Assembly (NCBI RefSeq): GCF_001593955.1
Contig: NZ_LTAZ01000001.1
Span: forward strand, 248,001-312,000
Direction of reading: 5' to 3'
Source of the DNA: Halalkalicoccus paucihalophilus
Lineage (GTDB): Archaea; Halobacteriota; Halobacteria; Halobacteriales; Halalkalicoccaceae
Length of the DNA: 64,000 nt
The position numbers were made by a program, and so were the translations under genes. Below are positions 8,242-21,080 of the stretch, in pieces; positions within the stretch are counted from its first letter, which is position 1, and each line of letters opens with the position of its first letter. The notes under the pieces were generated by a model, which ran no database searches, was not told the DNA's origin, and was given only the letters and a program-made list of their open reading frames with translations.

Positions 8242-10158
8242 TTATTTAAAGCGGAAGGTCTCGAGGTTCTTCGGGGCGAAGGTGCGCATGTTGTAGTTGT
8301 GATACAGCGCCGAAGAGAGGTCCTGGACGGAGCGCTCGTCGCCGTGGACACAGAGCACCTTCTCGGGGCGCGGGTTCATCGTCTTGACGAAGTTCTCCAG
8401 TCCCTGACGGTCGGCGTGACCGGAGAAGCCGTCGACGGTCTCGACGTCGAGTTTCAGACTGAGGCGGTTCGAACGCCCGTGGCTGTCGTTCATCGGGATC
8501 TCGTCCCAGCCGCTCTGGATCCGTCGTCCCATCGTGCCCTGTGCTTGGTAGCCGACGAAGACCATGGTGTTGTCCGGGTCGGGACCGAGGTGTTCGAGCC
8601 AGGACATGATCGGGCCGCCGGTGACCATCCCGGACGTCGAGAGGACGATGCAGGGCTCGCCGTCGGCGACCTCCTGGCGTTCGTCCTCGCCGCGGTCGAT
8701 GTGGTTGAAGTAGTCGGCGAGGAAGGGGTTCTGGTCGTCGTGGAAGATCCGGTCTCGAACGTCGTCGTTGAGGTACTCGGGGTAGGTAGTGTGAATCGCC
8801 GTCGCCTCCCAGATCATCCCGTCGAGGTGGATCGGCATCTCGGGGATCTTGCCCTTTCGCATCGCCTCCTCTAAGACGAGCATGATCTCCTGGGAGCGCC
8901 CGACCGCGAAGGCGGGGATGACGATCTTTCCGCCCCGGTCGTACGCCTCGTTGATCGTTTCGACGAGGTTTCGTTCGGAGTCGCTCTGGTCGGTCTGGTA
9001 GTCGTTTCGACCGCCGTAGGTGGATTCGAGGACGAGCGTCTCGACGCGCGGGAAGTCGTTGACCGCGCCGTTGAGCAGGCGCGTCTCGTCGTAGTGAATG
9101 TCGCCCGAAAAGGCGACGTTGTAGAGGCCGTTACCGATGTGGAAGTGACAGACCGAACTCCCGAGGATGTGGCCCGCGTTGTGCATCGTCAGCTTCACGT
9201 CGGGCGCGATGTCCGTGACGTCGCCGTACTCGATCGGGATGGTGTGTTTGATCGTCTCCCTGACCATCTCCGAGGCGTACGGCGGCGTTCGGCCCTCCTT
9301 TGCGGCGACGTCCAGGTAGTCGAGCTGGAGCAGCCCCATCAGGTCCCGTGTCGGTTCGGTGGTGTAGATCGGGCCGTCGTACCCGTATTTGAACAGCAGG
9401 GGAAGCAGCGCCGAGTGATCGAGGTGGGCGTGGGTCAACACGACGGCATCGATCGAGTTGGCCCCGGAGCCGAGCGCTTCGGGTACCTGCAGATAGGGGA
9501 CGTCATCGGAGCCGGGCTTGTCACCGCAGTCGATCAGGATTCGGGTGTCGGCCGTCGAGAGGACGAACGCGGCCCGCCCGACCTCGCGACAGCACCCGAG
9601 CGTGGTGATCCGAACCCACTGCTCGTCGGAGAGCTGCTCGCGGTGGATCTGGCGGCCGACCCGTTCGAGGATGTCCCGTCGCTCGTCGCGTTCCTGTTTG
9701 AGGAAGTTCCGGACGTTCGAGACCGTCGGCGACTCGATCGGCGGGGTGCGGACCACCTCAGGCGTCCAACCGACCTGCTTGGTGATCTCCCGGAGCGTCG
9801 ATCCGTGACGCCCGATCACCATTCCCGGTTTCTGGGCCTCGATCACGACCTCACCGGTGTCGGCGTGGAAGTCCAGATCGGTCACGCCCGCGTCGTCGGG
9901 GATGACCGATTCGATCTGCTCGCGGGCCTTCGCGGGCGGCGCGAGCACGTCGGGATCGGGCCGGACGGTGATGCGCTTTCTGAGTTTGCTCGCGAGCTGC
10001 CGAACGAGGTCACCCTGCTGGGCGAACTTCTTGGGTTCGCGCGTGTAGATGACCAGCTCCGGCCCCTCGTAGGTGACGTCGGAGACGGAGATATCGGCCG
10101 GGATCTCGTCTTTGATCGTTTTCAGTGCGTCGTCGAGTTTCTGATCTACCGTGCTCAT
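8242..10158 (-). CDS. fttA: KH-domain/beta-CASP ribonuclease FttA (aCPSF1)
   Basis: A 638-residue archaeal homologue of the 73-kDa cleavage and polyadenylation factor. In archaea FttA/aCPSF1 terminates transcription by cleaving nascent RNA behind the polymerase. Two N-terminal KH-like domains (about 1-140, with GMVIGRHGSTLREI) are followed by the metallo-beta-lactamase domain. There THAHLDHS is the HxHxDH motif, with NAGHILGSS and FSGDIHYDE. The beta-CASP insert has FAVGRSQE, LSTSGMVTGGP, FSGHADRQG and VHGDER. Length is normal. The ATG at 10158 is chosen; the upstream extension of the frame lacks homology. Divergent from the gene at 10389. Confidence 0.96.
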   Translation of the reverse strand: MSTVDQKLDDALKTIKDEIPADISVSDVTYEGPELVIYTREPKKFAQQGDLVRQLASKLRKRITVRPDPDVLAPPAKAREQIESVIPDDAGVTDLDFHADTGEVVIEAQKPGMVIGRHGSTLREITKQVGWTPEVVRTPPIESPTVSNVRNFLKQERDERRDILERVGRQIHREQLSDEQWVRITTLGCCREVGRAAFVLSTADTRILIDCGDKPGSDDVPYLQVPEALGSGANSIDAVVLTHAHLDHSALLPLLFKYGYDGPIYTTEPTRDLMGLLQLDYLDVAAKEGRTPPYASEMVRETIKHTIPIEYGDVTDIAPDVKLTMHNAGHILGSSVCHFHIGNGLYNVAFSGDIHYDETRLLNGAVNDFPRVETLVLESTYGGRNDYQTDQSDSERNLVETINEAYDRGGKIVIPAFAVGRSQEIMLVLEEAMRKGKIPEMPIHLDGMIWEATAIHTTYPEYLNDDVRDRIFHDDQNPFLADYFNHIDRGEDERQEVADGEPCIVLSTSGMVTGGPIMSWLEHLGPDPDNTMVFVGYQAQGTMGRRIQSGWDEIPMNDSHGRSNRLSLKLDVETVDGFSGHADRQGLENFVKTMNPRPEKVLCVHGDERSVQDLSSALYHNYNMRTFAPKNLETFRFK

Positions 10159-10388
10159 AGGTGAGACTGAAGTTGCGGGTGCGTCGCCACGCCGGAGGAA
10201 CATCGGTGAGCGACCCGGTCGCTCGCAACGATCGACCCGTTCGAACGTGGCATTGGAGACATCGTGAGTGGACGCGATACAGCTACCAGTGGTGAAACCG
10301 GTCTGGACCCCGGACAGTGCCGAGGAAAACCCGCTTGTTCGACGGTATGACGTCGGGATTATAAAATCCCTTCGGCCCAACGCACGCC

Positions 10389-10880
10389 ATGCAGCTCTCA
10401 GCGACCATCGTCGCAGAACAGTTCGACTGGGTCCACGACCGCCATGCCGTGGTCGTCCCGCTCGTAAACGCCGTTCGAGCGGACCTCGGCGAAGCGTTCG
10501 GGATCGAGGTCGACCCGATCTCGACCGAGGGGTATCACACCGCGATCGACGCGGTGGGATCGGAGGGCGATCTGGCAGTTAACGTCGCGGCGCTCGTCGC
10601 GATCCTCCGTGACCTCGACGTCGAGGAGGACTACCCCGGCTTCGTGGTCGACGAGCTACTCGGGCGGGAACTCGCGGCGATGATCGCGGGCAACCAGCCC
10701 CTGCGAGTGCTCGCGGAGGCCACCTTTCACTACGCGGACATCCATCACCATACGGAGGAGGCGGCCGGTGCGGACGACCTCGATGCGGGGCTCGCCGCCG
10801 GCGTCCAGACGCGACTGCCAGGTTGGGGGTGGACCGACACCGAGAGCCCGTTCGATGTCGATCCGAAATCAAGTCAGTGA
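10389..10880 (+). CDS. Hypothetical protein, haloarchaeal
   Basis: A 163-residue acidic protein that I do not recognise. It begins QLSATIVAEQFDWVHDRHAVVVPLVNAVRADLGEAFGIEV. A helical middle contains VVDELLGRELAAMIAGNQPLRVLAEATFHYADIHHH, with a short His cluster. There is no signal peptide and no convincing membrane helix. It is divergent from fttA with a 230-nt gap and is followed by a 298-nt gap, so it is probably its own transcription unit. Composition matches the chromosome, which argues for a resident gene. Confidence 0.7.
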   Translation: MQLSATIVAEQFDWVHDRHAVVVPLVNAVRADLGEAFGIEVDPISTEGYHTAIDAVGSEGDLAVNVAALVAILRDLDVEEDYPGFVVDELLGRELAAMIAGNQPLRVLAEATFHYADIHHHTEEAAGADDLDAGLAAGVQTRLPGWGWTDTESPFDVDPKSSQ

Positions 10881-11178
10881 CCGGTGATATCGAAATGACC
10901 GGTAACGGGTCAGTGCAGTAACCGGATCGTCGGACCGATTTCGATTCCAGTCGCAATTCTGACTGACTCGAATCGGTAGCAGGGACGGAGACGGGTCACG
11001 ATGAGTTGGGTAGTCAGGATATGAGATCGTACGAGCCGATGAGATAGTTATATCAACTCTATTTCCAGTACGGACTGAACGACCCAGAGACGAACCACTA
11101 CATATCATACACGAACTCCTTTCTGGGGCAGAATTATAGACCAATAGATACATCTCCGAAACCGGCGCCTCCAGCAGT
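10881..11178. other. Intergenic region, no gene seen
   Basis: 298 nt of lower GC content than the flanks. It contains a near-repeat pair TGACCGGT and ACCGGTAACGGGTCA around 10878-10914 and several TATA-like stretches near 11043-11058 and 11096-11150. No reading frame with coding character and no tRNA-like fold was seen. It probably carries the promoter of the Tat-exported acidic protein. Confidence 0.5.
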
Positions 11179-12216
11179 GTGGATCGAACCAATCGAATCA
11201 GAACCGACGTATCGCGACGAACCGTTATTCGGGCGGGGACGGCCGGCTTGCTCGCGTTCGGCGGGATCGGGACCGCCGCCGCCGACGAGGGAGACGAGAA
11301 CGATGACGAAGCGCCACCGACCGCGAACGTCAGCTTCCCGGATCAGACGGTCGCCAACAACGACAGCGGGCCGACCGTGACGGTCGATCGCCTCGAACTG
11401 AACGAGGGGGGCTATCAGTCGATTCACCAGTACAGCCGCTTCCAGTTCGCCGAGGGGGAAGACCCCGATGAGTACGACGTCCCGATCCCCGACGAACTGG
11501 ACAACCCTATCTGTGAGTCGCTGATCGGCATCACGGAGTACCTCGAACCCGGCGTCTACGAGGACCTCGAGGTCCCGCTGTTCCGTTCGGATTCGCCCGC
11601 CGTCGAACTCGGGGCAGCCGATGTGGGACCGCTCGACGAGAGTCAGGTCATGATCGCCATCCCACACCACAACACGACCGACGAGGACACGTTCAACTGT
11701 CCCGACGACCCCTCGACGCCGGACCTCTTCGAGGAACCCGAGAAGGTCGACGGGGCGTTCCAGAACGGGAACCGCGACGTCGAGGACATCGGCGTCTCTC
11801 ACGACCTCGCGACGGTCCTCGTCGACGCGGACGACGAGGATCAGAAGGAGGTCGCCGAGCGACAAACGGAGTTGATCAGAGAGGGCGTCCTCGTCCCACA
11901 GCCGATCGGCCCCGACGGCGAGGACGAGGAGGCAGAAGAAGAGAACGAGGACGAAAAGCAGGACAACGAGGGCGAGGGCGAGGGCGACGAGAACGGAGAC
12001 GAGGACGAAAAAGAACAGGAGAACGGTGAAGACGGGAAAGAGGAGGACGAGGAGGGGAGCGAGGACGAGAAAGAGCGAGAGGACGATGACGAGAAGGACG
12101 ACGACGAAGAGGACAGGGACGAAGACGAAGACGACAAAGACGACGAGGACACCGAGGACCGGAAGGGCGACCGGGAAAAGGACGGGAAAGACGAGAAGGA
12201 CGACGAGGACGACTGA
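11179..12216 (+). CDS. Tat-exported DUF7282-like protein with long acidic tail
   Basis: A 345-residue protein. A twin-arginine signal (SRRTVIRAGTAGLLAFGG, residues 12-29) predicts export. Residues about 49-165 match the haloarchaeal DUF7282-type beta domain: VSFPDQTVAN, TVTVDRLELNEGGYQSIHQY, SLIGITEYLEPGVYEDLEV, then QVMIAIPHHNT. From residue 247 to the end, about 100 residues are almost only Asp, Glu, Lys, Arg, Gly and Asn. Such tails bind cations or keep proteins soluble in brine; a surface role is inference. The start is GTG at 11179, as no ATG precedes the signal. Confidence is lower for the extent of the tail's function than for the gene itself. Confidence 0.85.
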   Translation: MDRTNRIRTDVSRRTVIRAGTAGLLAFGGIGTAAADEGDENDDEAPPTANVSFPDQTVANNDSGPTVTVDRLELNEGGYQSIHQYSRFQFAEGEDPDEYDVPIPDELDNPICESLIGITEYLEPGVYEDLEVPLFRSDSPAVELGAADVGPLDESQVMIAIPHHNTTDEDTFNCPDDPSTPDLFEEPEKVDGAFQNGNRDVEDIGVSHDLATVLVDADDEDQKEVAERQTELIREGVLVPQPIGPDGEDEEAEEENEDEKQDNEGEGEGDENGDEDEKEQENGEDGKEEDEEGSEDEKEREDDDEKDDDEEDRDEDEDDKDDEDTEDRKGDREKDGKDEKDDEDD

Positions 12217-12298
12217 TCCTCCGAGGTTCGGACGGAGCGACCGCCCCGAGCGGCCCGCAGCGAGGGGTTGAAACGCGTCGGGCGTGTAGCGCCGAGCG

Positions 12299-12517
12299 AT
12301 GCGGAGGCTCTATGCGCTCGCGGTCGTGGGTGTCGTCGGGACGCTCGTCCTGTCGGCCGCGATCCCCACGCTCGACCCACGGGTGCCGATCCCGCTGGTC
12401 GCCCTCTACAACCTCTGGTTGCTCGCGACCGTTACGGTCGTCGTCGCGGCGGGGATCCTCCTCTGTGTCCGGTTCTTTTCGTTCATCACGAGCGGCCGGG
12501 GCGGACCGGGGAGATAG
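12299..12517 (+). CDS. Small two-helix membrane protein
   Basis: A 72-residue protein with two hydrophobic segments: residues 6-22 (ALAVVGVVGTLVLSAA) and 33-58 (PLVALYNLWLLATVTVVVAAGILLCV). Both are flanked by basic residues (MRR, and the RFF...GR end). Not recognised as a named family. It starts with ATG at 12299, 82 nt after the acidic-tail protein on the same strand, and converges with the asparagine-synthetase-like gene. Other frames across it are longer but have no hydrophobic or codon-bias support. Confidence 0.6.
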   Translation: MRRLYALAVVGVVGTLVLSAAIPTLDPRVPIPLVALYNLWLLATVTVVVAAGILLCVRFFSFITSGRGGPGR

Positions 12518-12558
12518 CCGCTTCGAGGGCCGCTCCGCGGGACGGACGCCCCCGCGAA

Positions 12559-14385
12559 TTATCGACCGGCGAGTTCCTCGAAGACGGGCATTTCGAGGAC
12601 CGTAAACAGGGTGTATAGCTCCGTGGTGTTATCCGCGCCCGCCATGTGGGCATCGTAACACGCGTACGCGGCCTCGCGGTCGAGAAACGGGAGGGCGTCG
12701 AGCAGGGCGTCGTTGCGGTCGAGTACCTCCCGTCCGAAATCGCGCTCACGGAGAACGACCCCTCGGTCGCGCCACGGCCCCCGCGAGTAGTACGGTTTCG
12801 GCGACCGCTCGTCGACTGCGTGTTTGCGCCAGAACAGTGACCCGTACTTCTTGGCGAGATCGAACGGGAACTGGCTCGTCGGTCGGACGCCGGTCTCCGC
12901 ATGTGGGATGTTCGCGAGCGTCGGCGAGAGCGCGCTGAGTGCGGCGTTGACGACGTCACGCCGGAGGTGATACCGGATCGGCATCGAACACGCCAGATCG
13001 ATGAACCGGTTGTCGAGAAATGGCGTCCACTGGTGGGCCATCTGGGTGAGTCCGAAGTAGTGGTAGTCGCTGTCATTCGAGAGCGGGTAGTACGAGCCGA
13101 ACAGTGCGAGGTCGTAGAGAGAGGCGTACTCGATCCCGCCGAACGCAACCGATCCCCCCGCGCGCTCGTTGAGGGTCGCACGGAGGACCGACTCGATCAA
13201 CGGCGGGGTTTCGACGAAGGACGGAAGCGACCCGCCGAGTGCGTCGAGATACCCGTCGATCGAGTCGACCTCGCGGGCGATCGGCGTCGAAACCGAACCG
13301 ATCGGGCCGAGATCGAGATCGAAGGCGGGTACGAGCCCGCCTTTGAAAAACGAATCGCCGTACAGGCCGGTGACGAGGACGTCACACTCCTCGCGGATGC
13401 GGGCGTCGAACCCGTGGAGGTGCGCCTGATCGAACCGTCCGTTGAAGTTCATGTGTCGAGGGACATGTTCGAGCATCCGCTCTACGTGGTCGTCAGGCCG
13501 CTTCAGGAGTCGGAAATCCGCACCTGCGAGGAGGGCGATCCGTTCTGCGGTGCGGGCCTCGCGGCTCATCCAGTCGGCGAGGTGATACGCGACAGGGATC
13601 CCTTCCGCCGCCGCGAGCAGCAGTCGAGAGTCGCTGCCGCCCGAAAGCAGGATCCCGTAGCGACGGTCGTCGTCGGCCCGTTCCGCGAACACGCGTTGGA
13701 GGAGTTCGACGAATCGATCGACGAAGTACGAAAAGGAGCGGTCCAGCGGGTCGTACTCGAGTCGCCAATAGCGTTCGACGTCGAGATCGCCGGTCGGGAG
13801 GTCGATCGTCGTGATCGAGCCCGGCGGCAGGGTACTGACGCCCTCGAACGGGGTGTCGACGCCCGGGACGCGATTGAACGCGAGATACGAGTACAGCCCG
13901 TCAGTGTCGATCGCGGGATCGACGTCAGGATGGCCCAACAGCGTCTGGACGCTAGTCGAGAAGACGACCCCTTCGGGGATCTCGGCGTAGTAGACGGGGT
14001 GTGTGCCGAGGCGGTCGGTGACGACCACCAGTCGATCGCGTTCGCGCTGGTGGAGCACGACGCTCGCGGTGGCGTTCATACCCCGGGCGAAATCGAGCCC
14101 GTGTTCCCGATAGAGTTCCGCGGTGTACTCCGAGTCGGTGTAACAACCGTCGTATCGGTTCTCGTACCTCTCGCCCTCGAAGCCGTGGATCTCCCCGAAC
14201 GTCCAGATCGCGTCGTGGCCGTCGGTGCGAACGGGATCGTCGGTCGGGCCGTGAGTGGCCGTCAGGACCAGTAGCTCGTCGCCGACCGTCGTTTCGACGG
14301 TCTCGTCCTCGTCCCAGCGGAGCGGGTCGAGCAACGCCGCTGTCGGTCGTTCTACCGCGCCCGTCACACCCAACACACCGACCAT
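12559..14385 (-). CDS. Asparagine synthetase-like protein lacking the glutaminase Cys
   Basis: A 608-residue protein. An N-terminal Ntn-amidotransferase-like domain (1-190) contains DRLGTHPVYYAE, VFSTSVQTLLGHPDVD and YSYLAFNRVPGVDTPFEGV. An asparagine-synthase ATP-pyrophosphatase domain follows, with SGGSDS at 248-253. The family normally starts Met-Cys-Gly, with Cys as the glutaminase nucleophile; here it reads MVGVLGVTG, so the Cys is Val. Glutamine hydrolysis is therefore unlikely, and ammonia use or another amidation is possible. ATG at 14385 is preferred over a GTG 24 nt upstream because it gives the family N-terminus. Related haloarchaeal proteins sit in glycan loci, but none is seen here. 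Confidence 0.88.
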   Translation of the reverse strand: MVGVLGVTGAVERPTAALLDPLRWDEDETVETTVGDELLVLTATHGPTDDPVRTDGHDAIWTFGEIHGFEGERYENRYDGCYTDSEYTAELYREHGLDFARGMNATASVVLHQRERDRLVVVTDRLGTHPVYYAEIPEGVVFSTSVQTLLGHPDVDPAIDTDGLYSYLAFNRVPGVDTPFEGVSTLPPGSITTIDLPTGDLDVERYWRLEYDPLDRSFSYFVDRFVELLQRVFAERADDDRRYGILLSGGSDSRLLLAAAEGIPVAYHLADWMSREARTAERIALLAGADFRLLKRPDDHVERMLEHVPRHMNFNGRFDQAHLHGFDARIREECDVLVTGLYGDSFFKGGLVPAFDLDLGPIGSVSTPIAREVDSIDGYLDALGGSLPSFVETPPLIESVLRATLNERAGGSVAFGGIEYASLYDLALFGSYYPLSNDSDYHYFGLTQMAHQWTPFLDNRFIDLACSMPIRYHLRRDVVNAALSALSPTLANIPHAETGVRPTSQFPFDLAKKYGSLFWRKHAVDERSPKPYYSRGPWRDRGVVLRERDFGREVLDRNDALLDALPFLDREAAYACYDAHMAGADNTTELYTLFTVLEMPVFEELAGR

Positions 14386-14551
14386 GTAGAATTGTAGTGT
14401 GTCGAACACGAATAGTTACCGACAGGCTAAGCGAAGACACGGTGTCGTTACCCACAGCCTACGAAACGGTCGGCGGGAGCGGACGTCACATCACCACACC
14501 GGTGTGGCCGAATACCGCGGGTTTAAGCGCGTCGTCGGGAACAGGGAGGAC

Positions 14552-16003
14552 ATGAGCAACGGTGAGCAGGAACTCGGCATCACCGAGTCGAAGGAGCACA
14601 GCCCCGGCGAGTGGTACGCCGAGGTCGTCAGGAAGGCGAAACTCGCGGATTACGCACCGATGGGCGGCTTTATCGTTACCCGGCCACGCGGATACGCCCT
14701 CTGGGAGGTGATCCAGTCCTACCTCGACGGGCGGTTCAAGGAGACGGGGGTTCAGAACGCGTACTTTCCCCTCTTCATCCCCGAGAGCTATTTAGAGCGC
14801 GAAAAGGACGTCGTCGAGGGGTTCGACCCCGAAGTGGCGTGGGTCACGCAGGGGGGCCACGAGGAGCTAGAGGAGCGCCTCGCCGTACGGCCGACCAGCG
14901 AGTCGATCATCGCGCCGTTCCTGAGCCAGTGGATCCGCAGCCACCGGGACCTCCCCATGCGAGTCAACCAGTGGTGTTCAGTAGTCCGGTGGGAGGCGAC
15001 CGAGACGAAACCGTTCTTCCGGACCAAGGAGTTCCTCTGGCAGGAGGGCCACACCGCCCACAGGGACCACGACGACGCGTGGGACGAGACGATGACCCGC
15101 CTGAAGCAGTACGAGGAGGTCTACGAGGACGTGCTCGCGATTCCGGTGATGCGCGGGCGCAAACCCGAACACGACAAGTTCCCCGGTGCAGACACGACGA
15201 CGACGGTGGAGGCACTCATGCCCGACGGCAAGAGTGTTCAGGGCGGCACCAGCCACCACCTCGGCCAGTCGTTCGCCGAGGCGTTCGACATCACCTTCGT
15301 CGACGAGGACGAGGAGGAGACCGTCGCCCACACCACCTCGTGGGGCCTCTCGTGGCGAGCGATCGGCGCGCTGATCATGACCCACTCGGACGATCAGGGG
15401 CTCGTCCTGCCGCCCACCGTGGCGCCCGAACAGGTCGTGATCGTCCCGATCTGGCAGGAGGAGAACCGCGAGGAGGTCCTCGAGTACAGCGAGGGGATCG
15501 CTGACGACCTCGAAGAGGCGGGTTTCAGAGTTGAACTCGACGACCGCGATGAACGAAACCCCGGCTTCAAGTTCAACGAGTGGGAACTACTGGGGACCCC
15601 TCTCCGTCTGGAGATCGGGCCCCACGAGGTCGAGGACGGCGAGGTGACGGCGGTCCATCGCCCCGACGGGGAGAACCACGTCGAGAAGCGAGACGGGATC
15701 GTCGCGACAGTCGAGGAACATCTCGATACGGTCTACGCGAAACTCTATGCCGCCGCCGAGGAGAACCTCGAGGAGAACGTTCGCGAGGCCGACAGCCGCG
15801 AGGAGATCCTCGGGACGATCGGCCAGTTCGGTGGGTACGTCCGAGCGCCGTGGTGCGGCGATGAGGACTGCGAGACGGCGATCAAGGACGAGATCGCCGC
15901 CGAGATCGTGATGGTGCCGATGGAGGGCGAGGAACCCGACGACGACTGTGCGGTCTGTGGGGAGGACGCGGAGGAGACGGCCTACTTCGCGAAGTCGTAT
16001 TGA
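14552..16003 (+). CDS. proS: Prolyl-tRNA synthetase, archaeal/eukaryotic type
   Basis: A 483-residue class II aminoacyl-tRNA synthetase. Class motifs appear as GYALWEVIQSYLDGRFKETGVQNAYFPLFIP, RPTSESIIAPFLSQWIRSHRDLP and FRTKEFLWQEGHTAH, then TTTVEALMPDGKSVQGGTSHHLGQSF and the motif 3 GLSWRAIGALIMTH. An anticodon-binding domain follows from about 285. The C-terminal zinc-binding extension has CGDEDC and CAVCGEDAEETAYFAKSY, ending in the Tyr typical of the archaeal type. ATG at 14552 follows GGGAGGA. The longer frame back to 14399 has no homology. Confidence 0.98.
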   Translation: MSNGEQELGITESKEHSPGEWYAEVVRKAKLADYAPMGGFIVTRPRGYALWEVIQSYLDGRFKETGVQNAYFPLFIPESYLEREKDVVEGFDPEVAWVTQGGHEELEERLAVRPTSESIIAPFLSQWIRSHRDLPMRVNQWCSVVRWEATETKPFFRTKEFLWQEGHTAHRDHDDAWDETMTRLKQYEEVYEDVLAIPVMRGRKPEHDKFPGADTTTTVEALMPDGKSVQGGTSHHLGQSFAEAFDITFVDEDEEETVAHTTSWGLSWRAIGALIMTHSDDQGLVLPPTVAPEQVVIVPIWQEENREEVLEYSEGIADDLEEAGFRVELDDRDERNPGFKFNEWELLGTPLRLEIGPHEVEDGEVTAVHRPDGENHVEKRDGIVATVEEHLDTVYAKLYAAAEENLEENVREADSREEILGTIGQFGGYVRAPWCGDEDCETAIKDEIAAEIVMVPMEGEEPDDDCAVCGEDAEETAYFAKSY

Positions 16004-16322
16004 TTCCGTCGACGACCGCCACGACGCGCGCGGGTCGAGTTCGGTCCGCCAGGTCGGTGCCCCGGACCTCCAGCGATGTTGTTGGTCATGGGATGACAGG
16101 ACCACGAACGAACGTGACGAGACAGAATCTCGACTCTAAAGCCGACGAACGTTCGAGGGATAGGGGAGAACCTATCGGAATCTCCCACTACTTTGGGCTC
16201 CGATTAACAGATGTTAATATATCCTGTTTGTTCATGAGTGACATAAGGATCATAATATGGCATTAACAGACCCTTAGTCCTTCAGGGGTACGTTAATAAG
16301 GTCGAAATACCCCTGTGACTGT
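16004..16322. promoter_or_regulatory. gltB upstream region with inverted-repeat operator candidate
   Basis: 319 nt without a gene. The right half is AT-rich. A perfect inverted repeat ATTAACA-GA-TGTTAAT lies at 16203-16218, and its left half with the spacer, ATTAACAGA, recurs at 16262-16270. A TATA-like TTAATAA at 16293-16299 is 24-30 nt before the gltB ATG, so the gltB mRNA may be leaderless. The left half contains GGTCCG 16044 with CGGACC 16064, which may relate to the 3' end of proS. The position of the repeats upstream of the TATA box suggests a regulator-binding site, possibly of the Lrp/AsnC type; that is inference. Confidence 0.6.
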
Positions 16323-20879
<4,557 letters not shown>

Positions 20880-20936
20880 TCGCCCGAGGGACGGGTGATC
20901 GGTGGGTATAAATCCACGACCCGGCATGGATGGTGT

Positions 20937-21080
20937 ATGCCACCACTGAGCGCACTCGACTGGATCGGGCTGGTCATCCCGTTCGTCGTGTTCTTCGTCA
21001 TGCTGATCGTCTACTACGTCTGGGAGGGCCGTCGCGAGCGACGCCTCCGCGAGGAGTACGGGATCGAGAATGTGGAGTGA
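20937..21080 (+). CDS. Small single-helix protein ahead of SSS symporter
   Basis: A 47-residue protein, MPPLSALDWIGL at the start, with one membrane helix (LDWIGLVIPFVVFFVMLIVYYVW). A charged tail GRRERRLREEYGIENVE follows. Its last codons overlap the start of the sodium/solute symporter by 11 nt, so the two are almost certainly translated together. Small accessory proteins encoded just ahead of SSS-family symporters are known in prokaryotes. I infer such a role here from position, length and topology, without a recognised family match. ATG at 20937 is chosen; a longer in-frame start at 20895 adds no hydrophobic or conserved sequence. Confidence 0.65.
   Translation: MPPLSALDWIGLVIPFVVFFVMLIVYYVWEGRRERRLREEYGIENVE

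Noticed and set aside
7542..8351. Upstream extension of the alpha/beta hydrolase frame
   Set aside because: Runs through dsbB on the same strand in another frame, without homology, and would put the signal segment mid-protein.
11935..12215. GAGGAC-rich tract as a non-coding simple repeat
   Set aside because: It stays in frame with the Tat-exported protein to a normal stop and mixes GAG, GAA, GAC and AAG codons, so it codes for the acidic tail.
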